Positions 32,910-41,271 of a DNA stretch of 41,271 bases are shown here, one piece after another. Source of the stretch: Prevotella ihumii (lineage in GTDB: Bacteria; Bacteroidota; Bacteroidia; Bacteroidales; Bacteroidaceae). A model generated the notes under the pieces. It had not been told where the DNA came from and did not search any database. It was given only the letters and a program-made list of their open reading frames with translations. How positions within the stretch are numbered: the stretch's first letter is position 1; each line of letters begins with the position of its first letter. A program made the translations under genes and the position numbers. The stretch is from the NCBI RefSeq assembly GCF_900155655.1, contig NZ_LT706987.1, positions 452,186 through 493,456 on the forward strand, in the 5' to 3' direction.

Positions 32910-33272
32910 CTAAACAAAAGGGAGAAAAGCGTCCTCTACGTGACGCACTTCATAGTTTTCGGGAGTTCCAACGATGGTTATAATATCAAAACGAAGTTCC
33001 TTGTCTATGCGTCTCGTTTTGACAAATGCGTTGGCAGCTATCGAAATTGAACGAATTTTCTGTGGAGTTACAGCCTTGTCTGCATCAACAAATTTCTCGT
33101 TGCTACGGGTTTTCACTTCCACAAATACCAATATATCATTGTAAATAGCGATAACATCTAAGTCGCGATGACCATACTTCCAATCACGTGCCATCACCCT
33201 ATATCCGCTTTGCATTAGATATTCACACGCTATTTGCTCGCCCCATTTACCTATATCGTTGTGTAGTGCCAT
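32910..33272 (-). CDS. YraN family protein (UPF0102)
   Basis: 120 residues, normal for UPF0102. It has a PD-(D/E)XK nuclease-like core: GEQIACEYLMQSGY, then RDWKYGHRDLDVIAIYNDILVFVEVKTRS with the D...ExK pattern complete. Members are related to Holliday-junction resolvases, but the cellular role is not settled. It converges on gldH with 18 bp between the stop codons. Its -7 box is TACCTTTG (minus strand, 33315-33322). Confidence 0.92.
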   Translation of the reverse strand: MALHNDIGKWGEQIACEYLMQSGYRVMARDWKYGHRDLDVIAIYNDILVFVEVKTRSNEKFVDADKAVTPQKIRSISIAANAFVKTRRIDKELRFDIITIVGTPENYEVRHVEDAFLPFV

Positions 33273-33314
33273 ATCAAAAGATATAATTCCATTTAAAGAT
33301 GAATAATTCTTTTA

Positions 33315-33322
33315 CAAAGGTA
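33315..33322 (-). promoter_or_regulatory. -7 box of yraN-type gene
   Basis: TACCTTTG on the minus strand, 42 bp upstream of the start codon. Confidence 0.55.
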
Positions 33323-33382
33323 AGGTATTGTTTCGAATTGTCCAAACTATTCCTCACACATTTCAGTTACACCTCCATTAAA

Positions 33383-33576
33383 CCCAAATCGGTCGTTAGA
33401 CTTCTTCGAGATTTGCGAGCCTATTTTGAGCTATTTTTGGTTGTTTTTGAAGACGTTTAGCGAGCTAAACAACTGAAAAAACAAACGAAAAGAGCCAAAA
33501 TAAGGTGCAAAGACGAAGAAAAGCATAACATCTAAACGCTTTAAAAAGCCTTTGCGGGCTAATGACCGAAGTTGGG
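33383..33576 (+). mobile_element. MITE, family 1, copy 4
   Basis: 194 bp, one base longer than the standard because the right terminus reads CCGAAGTTGGG. Perfect 5-bp duplication TTAAA at 33378-33382 and 33577-33581. Same central hairpin. The rest of the gap to dsbD (33582-33784) has only short repeats and a terminator. Confidence 0.86.
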
Positions 33577-33714
33577 TTAAATGTAAAAACTTAATATTTG
33601 GTGCATCAAAAGATGAGTTCCTCTGAGCCTAACATTGATTGTGCAGAAACGAAAAATACAAGTAAGATTATCAAGAGATAAACTTCTCCTAACTCAAAAG
33701 AAATCAATCAGAAA

Positions 33715-33759
33715 TAAAAAGATCCACATTGGAATATCAAGAGATAAACCAACGTGGAT
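33715..33759 (-). terminator. Terminator of dsbD
   Basis: On the minus strand ATCCACGTTGG (33759-33749) pairs with CCAATGTGGAT (33732-33722), one G-U, followed by CTTTTTATTT. It lies 25 bp beyond the dsbD stop codon. Confidence 0.75.
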
Positions 33760-33784
33760 TAATTTTATAATGTATTAGGGCTAA

Positions 33785-35839
33785 TTACTTGTTCTTGTAC
33801 TTCTCTACACCCTTATCCAAGAATTCCTTATATCCAGGGATGTCTTCTTTGTAAACGAAGCTACCGCTCAAAGGATTACCTTGGTTGTCAACAGTAACAT
33901 AGAATGGTTGAGCCAAGTAACCAAACTTAACCTCCTGGAGGTAACTCCACTTGTCACCAACAGTACGCAATGTACGTGGTGTACCATCTGCACGTTTCAC
34001 CTTGATAGGTTCCTTCAAAGGAGTCTTGTCGTCAACATAAAGTGAAATCAAGATATAGTCTTCGTTCAACTTCTTTGCAACTTCAGGGTCTGTCCATACA
34101 GCACCTTCCATCTTACGACAGTTTACACAGCCGAAGCCAGTGAAGTCGAGCAATACTGGTTTGCCAGCCTTAGCTGCTGCAGCCATACCGAGTTCGTAAT
34201 CCTTATACTTAGGTTGAACTTCCTCGTGGTTGAGGTTGAAATCCTGTGTGTACATAGGTGGTGCGAAAGCACTTACAGCCTTCAAAGGGGCACCCCAAAG
34301 TCCTGGAATCATATATACGGTGAATGCCAAAGTCAAGAGACCGAGCATAATTGCTGGAACAGGCATTGCCTTCTGTTCTTGGTCATCGTGTGGGAACTTT
34401 AGTTTACCAATGAGATACAAGCCCATCAAACCGAAGATTACAATCCATATAGCGAGGAAAGTTTCACGGTCAAGCAAACGCCAACCATAAGCCAAGTCAG
34501 CAACAGAGAAGAACTTCAAAGCAAAAGCCAATTCGATGAAACCAAGCACAACCTTGATCATATTCATCCAAGAACCAGACTTAGGTGCTTGCTTCAACAT
34601 TGTTGGGAAGAGCGCAAAGAGAGAGAATGGCAAAGCCAACGCAAGCGCAAAACCGAACATACCAATGGTAGGTGCTACCCAGTCACCGCTGGTTGCAGCC
34701 TGTACAAGCAACAAACCTACAACAGGCGCTGTACAAGAGAAGCTTACCAAAGAGAGGGTGAATGCCATCAAGAAGATAGAAAGCAAACCTGTTGTTGATG
34801 CAGCCTTGTTGTCAACAGCGTTACCCCAAGAAGCAGGCAAACGAAGTTCGAACCAACCAAAGAAGCTAAGTGCAAATACCAACAAGAGGAGGAAGAACGC
34901 AATATTGAATGGTGCGTTTGTAGCCAACTCGTTAAGCTTTTGAGGACCAAAGACTGCTGTAATAACAGCTGCCAAAGCCATATAAATAACGATGATAGAA
35001 ATACCATAAGTGATGGCATCACGAATACCTTTCTTCTTATCGTCCTTTGCGCGCTTGAGGAAGAAGCTCACAGTCATTGGAATGATTGGCCAAACACAAG
35101 GTGTAAGCAATGCTACGAAACCACCAACAATACCCATTAAGAAGATATAGAACAATGAGTGACTTTCTGATTTTTTATCTGTACCAAATGCTTGAAGTTC
35201 TTTGATAACTGGACGCCAAAGGTCTGAAGGATTTACATCAGAAGCACCAGCTACTTGAGCTGTATCGCCCAAAGCTAAATCGTCCATTGCCATAGCAGCA
35301 GAGTCGGTTGCAGAACCATCAAGTGTAGCAGCGTCCTCTGTTTTAGCTTCATCTTTAGTTTCCTCAGCCTTAGCTTCAGGAGCATCAGCAGGACCATTGC
35401 CAGAGTAGCTAAACTCAACAGTTGTAGGAGGCATACACATCTCGTCGTTACAAGCTCCATACTCCATATAGCCTGAAATCTTGTAAGTCTTACCTGTAAT
35501 CTTGTACTTTTGGATAAAAGAAACAGTGCCTTCGAAGTAGCGGAGCTTCATATCGAACACCTTGTCGTACACGTTCAACTCCTTACCACGTGGAGTAAGC
35601 TTACCCACAGGTTGTGCGCCTTCAGCCTTTTCAGATGTGAATGTAGCCGAAGTAGGTCCGTCTGCAGGCAGACCAGTTGAGTACACGTGCCAACCACTAT
35701 TAATTTTTCCCGTAAAGATAACATCTACTTCAGTAGGTGAAACCCGCTTCTGCTGTACACTAAAGCGTACAGGATTTTGTGCTATTGCTGTAAGATTAAA
35801 TAATAGCACCAATAAGGTAAATAAAATTTTCTCCATCAT
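33785..35839 (-). CDS. dsbD: Thiol:disulfide interchange protein DsbD
   Basis: 684 residues. A signal peptide (about 1-20) is followed by an immunoglobulin-like N-terminal domain with a cysteine pair in GACNDEMCMPP. An acidic Ala/Glu/Asp linker spans about 150-205. The membrane part has eight or so helices, with the redox cysteines in LLTPCVWPIIPM and SFSCTAPVVG. The C-terminal thioredoxin-like domain has GFGCVNCRKME, ending near EKYKNK. The protein carries electrons from cytoplasmic thioredoxin to periplasmic disulfide isomerases and cytochrome-maturation factors. All three cysteine pairs are present, so it should be active. It stands alone on the minus strand with its own promoter and terminator. 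Confidence 0.95.
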   Translation of the reverse strand: MMEKILFTLLVLLFNLTAIAQNPVRFSVQQKRVSPTEVDVIFTGKINSGWHVYSTGLPADGPTSATFTSEKAEGAQPVGKLTPRGKELNVYDKVFDMKLRYFEGTVSFIQKYKITGKTYKISGYMEYGACNDEMCMPPTTVEFSYSGNGPADAPEAKAEETKDEAKTEDAATLDGSATDSAAMAMDDLALGDTAQVAGASDVNPSDLWRPVIKELQAFGTDKKSESHSLFYIFLMGIVGGFVALLTPCVWPIIPMTVSFFLKRAKDDKKKGIRDAITYGISIIVIYMALAAVITAVFGPQKLNELATNAPFNIAFFLLLLVFALSFFGWFELRLPASWGNAVDNKAASTTGLLSIFLMAFTLSLVSFSCTAPVVGLLLVQAATSGDWVAPTIGMFGFALALALPFSLFALFPTMLKQAPKSGSWMNMIKVVLGFIELAFALKFFSVADLAYGWRLLDRETFLAIWIVIFGLMGLYLIGKLKFPHDDQEQKAMPVPAIMLGLLTLAFTVYMIPGLWGAPLKAVSAFAPPMYTQDFNLNHEEVQPKYKDYELGMAAAAKAGKPVLLDFTGFGCVNCRKMEGAVWTDPEVAKKLNEDYILISLYVDDKTPLKEPIKVKRADGTPRTLRTVGDKWSYLQEVKFGYLAQPFYVTVDNQGNPLSGSFVYKEDIPGYKEFLDKGVEKYKNK

Positions 35840-35923
35840 TTTATAATATACTGTTTTTCTCTGTTAGGTAATTTCAAGATGTCATCTGCCACTCAGATTT
35901 AGTATCTTTCTTTAAATTATGCT

Positions 35924-35932
35924 GCAAAGATA
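35924..35932 (-). promoter_or_regulatory. -7 box of dsbD
   Basis: TATCTTTGC on the minus strand, 84 bp upstream of dsbD. It lies in the 393-bp divergent interval 35840-36232, which otherwise holds AT-rich DNA and the promoter of the next gene. Confidence 0.6.
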
Positions 35933-36102
35933 ATGTTTTCTTTTAAGAATAAGAATTACTCAAAAGAAATTTTGAAATATTTTTTGTGATTTATAAGGTA
36001 GGAATGTATAAATATTAAGTTTTGAGAACATATAGGGTAAAAAACAAAAAATACAATCCAAAATAATCGTTTCTTAGTATTGTGAGTTTCTATTATAAAT
36101 CT

Positions 36103-36111
36103 TAACTTTGC
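36103..36111 (+). promoter_or_regulatory. -7 box upstream of the membrane-protein gene
   Basis: TAACTTTGC matches the -7 consensus and lies 121 bp before the ATG at 36233, giving a leader of about 110 nt. A 46-codon frame starts in this leader at 36131. Confidence 0.6.
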
Positions 36112-36232
36112 AATCAAATCAGCGTACTACTATGCTTATCGTAAATAGCACGAAGAAAAAAATAGAACATTCGTCTACAAAAGAGGCAATTTTAAAAACA
36201 GATAGTAGTATCAATAAAATATTACCGATAGA

Positions 36233-37108
36233 ATGGAAACAAAGAAAAAAATACACATTAGTCGCACCATAGCCTCGTTTGTGCTTGTGCTTTTTGCAAT
36301 GCCGTTAGGCCACGCATTGATGATATTGATGGAGAAATTTATGAACGAAGGCGCAATGCACATCGCAGGTTTTGCCTTAGGCTTCGTAGGTTTGCTAATG
36401 GTTATCATAGGTGTTTTCGTAAAAGGCGATACCCGACAAACCCTTTGGGGACTATTCGGAGGCTTGCTCTTCTGGACAGGCTGGGTAGAATTTCTCTTCC
36501 TTTATTATGCGCGCCGCTATGGTGTGCAACCCGAAATAGAGATGGGCAAGGTGGTTACAAAGCCCGAATACCTCATTATGCCTGCATCGTTTGGAATGTG
36601 GATGATGGTAATGGTGATGTACACGTTCAGTACAAAGAATGGTTGCGACTTCATAACGTGGATTCAAAAGGTATGTTTCAGAGACAAGCGCAAAGCCATC
36701 GTGGTGCAACCAATGACCCGACACACCAGCATCGTTACCTTTATGGAAATCAATATGATGCTTTGGGGACTTTACCTTTTATTAATGTTCTGTTACGACA
36801 AGAATTTTCTTGGCGACCACCACCCTGTTACGTTCCTCGTAGGTTTAGTTTGTTTCGTTGGCTCATTGTTTATGTTCAAGCGACAGTTGCATTTAGCTTC
36901 GTGGGGGGCAAACATCAGAATGGCAATAGCTACCGTAATAGTGTTTTGGACACCTGTGGAAATCCTTGGCCGCATCAATTTCTTTAAAGAGTTTTGGGTA
37001 GAACCCGAACACTATGCGCCACAAATGATAGCCATACTTATTGTCTTTATAGCCGTAATGGCTTATCTTTGGAAAAAAGGAGTGCAACGCAATAGGTCGT
37101 CAAAGTAA
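36233..37108 (+). CDS. Polytopic membrane protein, function unknown
   Basis: 291 residues with about eight hydrophobic segments (near 12-32, 43-63, 71-91, 113-132, 168-187, 199-215, 229-243 and 263-281). The N-terminus is basic (METKKKIH). No catalytic motif is recognisable. Some histidines lie near membrane segments, for example DHHPV at about 195-199 and a histidine at about 26, so haem or metal binding cannot be excluded. It lies 43 bp upstream of a PepSY-type membrane protein on the same strand, which suggests a two-gene operon. I do not recognise the family. Confidence 0.75.
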   Translation: METKKKIHISRTIASFVLVLFAMPLGHALMILMEKFMNEGAMHIAGFALGFVGLLMVIIGVFVKGDTRQTLWGLFGGLLFWTGWVEFLFLYYARRYGVQPEIEMGKVVTKPEYLIMPASFGMWMMVMVMYTFSTKNGCDFITWIQKVCFRDKRKAIVVQPMTRHTSIVTFMEINMMLWGLYLLLMFCYDKNFLGDHHPVTFLVGLVCFVGSLFMFKRQLHLASWGANIRMAIATVIVFWTPVEILGRINFFKEFWVEPEHYAPQMIAILIVFIAVMAYLWKKGVQRNRSSK

Positions 37109-37151
37109 ACAAAGATAGAAATCCATTATATATATAATAAGGTGTAAATAT

Positions 37152-38603
37152 ATGAAACGTTCTACTTGGCGCAAACATCACAAATGGTTGGGGCTAGTTT
37201 TGGGATTCTTTCTCATTATGTTTTGCTTATCGGGCTTGGTACTCAATCACCCCACTCTATTCTCCGAAGTAAACATCGGACGCAACCTTCTACCCAACGA
37301 CTACCGCTACACGGGGTGGAACAAAGGTTTGTTGCGTGGTGCTTTGAAATGGAACAAGCACGTTCTTATCTATGGTAATTCGGGCATTTGGCTCACCAAC
37401 GACAAAGCAAAGGGCATAAAAGACTTCAACAACGGACTGCCTAAAGGGGCTGACCATAGAAATATAAAAGGTATGGCGCAAATGCCTAACCGCCAACTGT
37501 TTGCAGCAGAGCAATACAACTTGTACACGCTCAACAAACAAAACAAATGGGAGCGAATAGCCTTACCAAAGGACGAGGACGAACGACTAAGCGATATTAC
37601 ACAGAAGGGCGACTCGCTCTTTGTAACGAGCAGAAGTTACATTTATATAGCCTCATCACCTTACCGACAATTCACAAAAGTTATGCTTCGCCCTGCCAAC
37701 AATGAGGACGGGCAAGTTTCGCTTTTCCGCACCGTGTGGCAACTTCATAGCGGAGGAATATTTGGCATCGTGGGCAGAGTTTGCGTAGACTTGATAGGCA
37801 TCATCCTCATCGTTCTCACCCTGTCGGGCTATATTTATTGGTTTTTGCCTTATTTTAGCAGCAAGCCCAATGCAAAACTAATGCGCCAAACTTTATTCTT
37901 ACACAACAAAATAGGTAAACTTTCCATTGTCTTCACGCTCTTTTTGTGCATCACAGGGTGGTTTCTTCGTCCCCCAGGGCTTATCGCCATTGCATCGGGC
38001 AAAGTACCAGCACTACCTTTCTCGGCAATGGATAGTCCGAACACGTGGAACGACGAATTGCGCACACTGCGTTTTGACAACAATGCCAACGAATGGTTGC
38101 TTTATACCTCTGAAGGGTTCTATACCCTACCCCATATCCAAGCTACGCCAAAAGCCCTCACCACCGCTCAACCGCCTGTGAGCGTGATGGGTATCAACGT
38201 GCAAGAAACCGACAATCAAGGGCATTGGCTTATCGGCTCGTTTTATGGTTTATATCGTTGGGACAGAGAGAATAACAAAATTATCGACTATTTTACAGGC
38301 AAGGCTGCTCAACCCATAAAGGGTATGCCAATAGGCGAACACGTCATAGCAGGCTACACCAAAGCATTTGGAGGTAAAGATATTGTAGCCGACTACAACA
38401 GCGGAACGTCGGCTATCGCTATGCCTCAATGGTTGAGCACGCTACCTATGTCACTTCGCAATGTGTGCATCGAGGTACACACAGGCAGAATTTACACTTT
38501 CTTGGGTATGGGCACAATGTTCTACATCTTTGTAGTAGGGCTTGCTGCAGTGTGGTGTATATGGAGCGGTTGGAAGATTAGATGTAGAAAAAAACAAACA
38601 TAG
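37152..38603 (+). CDS. PepSY-associated transmembrane protein
   Basis: 483 residues. The start MKRSTWRKHHKWLGLVLGFFLIMFCLSGLVLNH is the typical first helix of PepSY-TM proteins. Further helices lie near 207-236, 250-272 and 457-474. The two extracytoplasmic regions between helices contain short repeats such as IYGNSGIWLTND, FAAEQYNLYTLNKQNKW, YTSEGFYTLPHI and GSFYGLYRWDREN, resembling beta-propeller blades. PepSY-TM proteins often belong to iron-reduction or siderophore systems, but no receptor or regulator lies nearby, so the substrate is open. It is probably co-transcribed with the preceding gene. Confidence 0.8.
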   Translation: MKRSTWRKHHKWLGLVLGFFLIMFCLSGLVLNHPTLFSEVNIGRNLLPNDYRYTGWNKGLLRGALKWNKHVLIYGNSGIWLTNDKAKGIKDFNNGLPKGADHRNIKGMAQMPNRQLFAAEQYNLYTLNKQNKWERIALPKDEDERLSDITQKGDSLFVTSRSYIYIASSPYRQFTKVMLRPANNEDGQVSLFRTVWQLHSGGIFGIVGRVCVDLIGIILIVLTLSGYIYWFLPYFSSKPNAKLMRQTLFLHNKIGKLSIVFTLFLCITGWFLRPPGLIAIASGKVPALPFSAMDSPNTWNDELRTLRFDNNANEWLLYTSEGFYTLPHIQATPKALTTAQPPVSVMGINVQETDNQGHWLIGSFYGLYRWDRENNKIIDYFTGKAAQPIKGMPIGEHVIAGYTKAFGGKDIVADYNSGTSAIAMPQWLSTLPMSLRNVCIEVHTGRIYTFLGMGTMFYIFVVGLAAVWCIWSGWKIRCRKKQT

Positions 38604-38614
38604 CACAACACTCA

Positions 38615-38708
38615 TTATTGTTCTATATTTCCTCCAACCATCTTTCAGAAATCAAACATCAATCTTTAGAAAGCAAAACATATATGTTTGACGTTCCCAA
38701 AGTTCAAC
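38615..38708 (-). repeat. Composite palindromic repeat, unit D (cut)
   Basis: Inverse orientation. It starts with a tail (TTATTGTTCTATATTTCCTC, the complement of the GAGGAAA...AGAACAATAA tail), then AAAACATATATGTTT at 38675-38689 and half of AAAGTTCAACTTT at 38699-38708, where similarity stops. The IS1634-like element begins there. Confidence 0.6.
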
Positions 38709-40458
38709 CCAAGTTTAACACCTATCATCGTAGCATCTTGCTATTATTATACTTTTTCAGTTTTGGCTATGGACTCTGTGTCCTACAAATTTTTATTTTT
38801 CTGAATGGTGCATATTTCAGTTTTAATTTATCGTATATAGCAGTTGCCTGCTTTGAGGGATTGCTGCATTGTCGCATCTGTACGATGTCTCCTAACGGGT
38901 TCCTACCTTCCGTGGTTACAAGTTTCTGGGTGCTCATCCTCCGCACGATTTCGGTCCAATAGCAGGATTCGCCTTCTCGCTTCAATTGGCAGCGGATGGT
39001 ATTTACCACCCAGTAGGCAAGCAGACCGAAGAAAAGATGCGCATCGCTCCGGTCATCGGTCTGATGATATATAGGACGGAGGTTCAGGTCGGTCTTCAAC
39101 TGCCTGTTGGTACATTCGATTTCTCGTATGAGGTTGTAATAGTCCCATGTGGTACGCTCGTCGAGTGTTTCTACATTGGTCCGTAGGAAGTATACGCCGT
39201 GTCCGGACTCGATGGCTGAGAGGTCTTTGAGATTCCAGTCTACACGTAGCATTTCCTTTGGTTTTTCTTCGTTTCTAATGTAGTCTATCGCATAGTATCT
39301 TGCGATAGAAGGATATTTCTGTATGGCTCGTCCCGTACGCTCTACAACCTTCTCGTAGAGTTTCGTTCCACCTTTCTTTGCAATACCATCATTTATCTTC
39401 TTCAGCTCTGTCTCAAATCTTTCACGCCAAAGTTTGTTCATTGACGATTCGGTCATAGCCTTAGATGGAGAGGTTATCTCAAGATAGTAGTCTTCACCTT
39501 CGGTGTGTACCTTGTTGAGCGTTATCGTTTGCTTTCGGGCGTCTTTTACCATCACACTCTTATGGTCCTCACTGAGCGTGTAATCTTTCAGCTTGGTGCG
39601 GGATACGCAGAGATAGTTGTAACCCTTTGCCTTAATAAGATTTAGATTCTCTTCGGTTGCAATACCTGCATCCATCACAATAAGCGATTTTTCTTTTTGT
39701 ACAGGATTCCTGTCTGCCAGCGTATCTATCATATCAGGCAGTGATTTAGGGTCAGCCGTATTGCCTTCCAGGATAGAAGAATAGCGTATGAAGCCCTCCT
39801 TATTGATACACAGGGCCAGGACGAGAAGTTTACAATCTGAACGCTTCTCTTTTGACCTACCAAACTGTGCCTTCTTGCTTTCACGCTTACTACCCTCAAA
39901 GTAGAAGTTTGTCAAGTCAAAGAGCATCAGCTTGTTATCTATATTAAAAAGGTTATCTGTTACATTGCACAAGTGACGTTCTATCTTCTCTTTAAGTTCA
40001 TAGAGTTTGTCCGTTACCTTGTACAGGGCATTGATACCCGGAGTCCAGTCTTGCGACCCAGTGTAAAGTTCGGCGGCAGCCGAATTATCCCTGAGATAAT
40101 AATACGAGGAACGTTCAGATACGGCATACACAGTCCGGATGATGAGCGCAGAGAGTGCGGTGTGGATAGAATGGTTGCTCCATCCTTGGTCACGCAGGAA
40201 CTCTTCCAGCCCCAGCTTATCAATGGTCTGCTTACAGAGCCATTCTGCACCAACATTCCTTGCGTCAGTATGTTCTGCCGTAGCAAGATCGATATAACGT
40301 TCAGACTCCTTTCTTGCCTTCTGTTCCTTCTTATCGAATCTATCAATTCCACCTTCCTCTTTCATCCGCTGCCACCACTCATCCGCCTTAGCCTGTTCTA
40401 TTTCAGTAAGCCCCTCCAAATGCTTGCCAAATAAAGAATTAGTTCCTCTGTTCTTAAA
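38709..40458 (-). mobile_element. IS1634-family element, 5' end displaced by MITE
   Basis: From about 38709 (end of similarity with the palindromic repeat) to 40458, where a MITE terminus starts. One end and the start of the transposase are missing from the window. They are expected beyond the MITE and IS66, to the right of 41271. No terminal repeat could be confirmed with a single end in view. Confidence 0.7.
38767..40458 (-). pseudogene. IS1634-family transposase, 5' truncated
   Basis: About 563 residues of an IS4-superfamily DDE transposase. The first catalytic Asp is in LMLFDLTNFYFEG, the second in LIVMDAGIATEEN, and the Glu is in LIREIECTNRQLKTDLNLRP with its YREK-like helix. The frame stays open into the adjacent MITE and offers only a TTG at 40482 as a start, so the native N-terminus is lost. 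The catalytic core itself is intact. A fused start inside the MITE is possible but would lack a normal leader. IS1634 is the best family guess; other IS4 groups are possible. Confidence 0.8.
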
Positions 40459-40562
40459 CCCAAATCGGTTATTAGCCCGCAAAGACTTTTTAAAGCGTTT
40501 AGCTGTTATGCTTTTCTTCGTCTTTGCACCTTATTTTGGCTCTTTTCGTTTGTTTTTTCAGT
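40459..40562 (-). mobile_element. MITE, family 1, copy 5 (cut by IS66)
   Basis: First 104 bp of a family-1 MITE in inverse orientation, starting CCCAAATCGGTTATTAGCCC. It is cut within the CAGTTGTTTAGC stretch just before the central hairpin by the IS66 end at 40563. Left flank TTAAA (40454-40458); the matching duplication would be outside the window. Confidence 0.85.
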
Positions 40563-41271
40563 GTAAGCATCCAATATTAGCCGCCTTTCACACCAACAAA
40601 TAACCCTTATATGTCTGGCAGCATATAAGGGTTATTTGTTATTTGAAGTTTGAAGGTAGCATTTTCGTGAGTTCCTCCTCCGTCATGTCGAGCAGGGGCC
40701 TTGAAAGAACTTCCTTCATCCATTTGTATGGCTCTATGTCTGCTTCCCTGCAACACGCCACGAAGGTATAGAAGATGGCGTTGTTCTCCGCTCCCTCATT
40801 GTTACCACAGAACAGGTAGTTCTTTCTTCCAAGCGTGATGGGTCTGATGGCCTGTTCCATAAGGTTGTTGTCTATGTTGAAGCGTCCGTCCTGCACATAT
40901 CTGCCAATGCGTATCCATACGGCGAAGGCATAACGCAGTGCCTTCTCCATAGCTTCGCCTGGGGTGTACTGTTTGTGTACATCCAACATATAGGTCTCCA
41001 AATACTTAAGAATAGGGTAAGCTTTAGCCTTTCGTTCTGTCTCCACTTCCTCGGGTGGTGCTTTCTTGTGTTTGAGGTTTTCCTCCAACTCATAAAGCGT
41101 GGCTATCGTTTCGATGATATGGGCGGCGTTCTTATCGTCAGCCGCCAGATGTTCGAACTTACGTCTCACGTGTGCCATACATCCTAACAGCACGATGCCC
41201 TGAACGTTCTCAAACCTGCTGTAGACCTCATACCCATCAGACTGTATGGCACCCTGGTAGCCCTTGAAGAG
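40563..41271 (-). mobile_element. IS66-family element, 3' end (right copy)
   Basis: Begins with terminus GTAAGCATCCAATATTAGCC, then the same hairpin as the left copy (40594-40639) and tnpC, running off the right edge. It is inverted relative to the left copy. Confidence 0.87.
40639..41271 (-). CDS. tnpC: IS66 transposase TnpC, C-terminal part (5' partial)
   Basis: The frame is open to the right edge, giving 210 residues. The GTG at 41193 is internal: upstream codons read on as YQGAIQSDGYEVYSRFENVQ, which contains the second catalytic aspartate region (SDGYEVY) of IS66 transposases. GCMAHVRRKFEHLA follows, then the glutamate motif NNLMEQAIRP and the tail KMLPSNFK. It is nearly identical to the left copy, with four amino-acid differences in the shared 120 residues. 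No disruption is visible. Confidence 0.93.
   Translation of the reverse strand, partial: LFKGYQGAIQSDGYEVYSRFENVQGIVLLGCMAHVRRKFEHLAADDKNAAHIIETIATLYELEENLKHKKAPPEEVETERKAKAYPILKYLETYMLDVHKQYTPGEAMEKALRYAFAVWIRIGRYVQDGRFNIDNNLMEQAIRPITLGRKNYLFCGNNEGAENNAIFYTFVACCREADIEPYKWMKEVLSRPLLDMTEEELTKMLPSNFK

Noticed and set aside
36131..36271. 46-codon frame in the leader of the 36233 gene
   Set aside because: It begins 20 bp after a promoter box and overlaps the next start, so a leader peptide is conceivable, but its composition is unremarkable and nothing else supports translation.
40459..40482. TTG start at 40482 extending the IS1634-like transposase into the MITE
   Set aside because: The first codons are MITE terminal repeat, so this is a chance extension of a truncated gene.
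1..41271. The whole window as an IS66-bounded composite transposon
   Set aside because: The 40 kb between the inverted IS66 copies is core housekeeping DNA, and the two copies differ and sit in unrelated sites, so independent insertions are simpler.

Overview
The window reads as a chromosomal segment of a Bacteroidales bacterium, most likely Prevotella in the broad sense. Three things point there: Bacteroidetes-type promoters (TAnnTTTG boxes) before many genes, type IX secretion genes (porX and porW/sprE) with gldH, and a local gene order of purH-mreBCD-mrdA-rodA and ricT-type PSP1-gldH typical of the group. The genus is inferred from protein and promoter style; no database was searched.

Layout. 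1-444: 3' end of an IS66 element. 526-8365 (minus strand): aroA, a small membrane protein, the T9SS lipoprotein porW, the T9SS regulator porX and tsaE, followed by a 193-bp mobile repeat and a terminator. 8519-8592: tRNA-Pro(GGG), then 600 bp of palindromic repeats. 9240-16502 (plus): a stand-alone IMP cyclohydrolase, then the rod-shape/elongasome genes mreB, mreC, mreD, mrdA (PBP2) and rodA. 16510-18550: tadA (minus) and birA-pyrH (plus). 18559-20792: nested mobile DNA, with an IS110 element inserted in the end of a decayed IS1380-family element that also abuts a 193-bp repeat. 20849-22581 (minus): psd, pssA and a DUF4834 protein. 22711-28752 (plus): dnaE, trxA, tdk and an AI-2E-type permease. 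28924-28995: tRNA-Lys(TTT). 29885-32891: DNA polymerase III delta prime, PSP1 protein, gldH. Then yraN and dsbD (minus), a membrane protein and a PepSY-type protein (plus), a 5'-truncated IS1634-family transposase, a cut 193-bp repeat and a second IS66 copy running off the right edge.

The host genes are ordinary housekeeping and envelope genes. The unusual content is the mobile DNA between them. (1) The IS110 element has an almost fully readable bridge RNA upstream of its recombinase. Its target-loop guides match both halves of the interrupted site, and its donor-loop guides match both ends of the element. (2) The interrupted site is the terminal inverted repeat of an IS1380-like element, and the same terminus bounds a family of 193-bp MITEs, five of which are visible, three with perfect 5-bp target duplications. 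The guide RNA therefore appears programmed against a repeated mobile-element terminus. (3) A second MITE with unrelated termini is also 193 bp, carries its central hairpin at exactly the same offset with a compensatory base-pair change, and sits in the loop of a hairpin between mreB and mreC. (4) A separate composite repeat built on the palindrome AAACATATATGTTT recurs in intergenic regions and is itself an insertion hotspot.

Many starts were set by promoter position, ribosome-binding site or family length. All functions are inferred from sequence recognition only.
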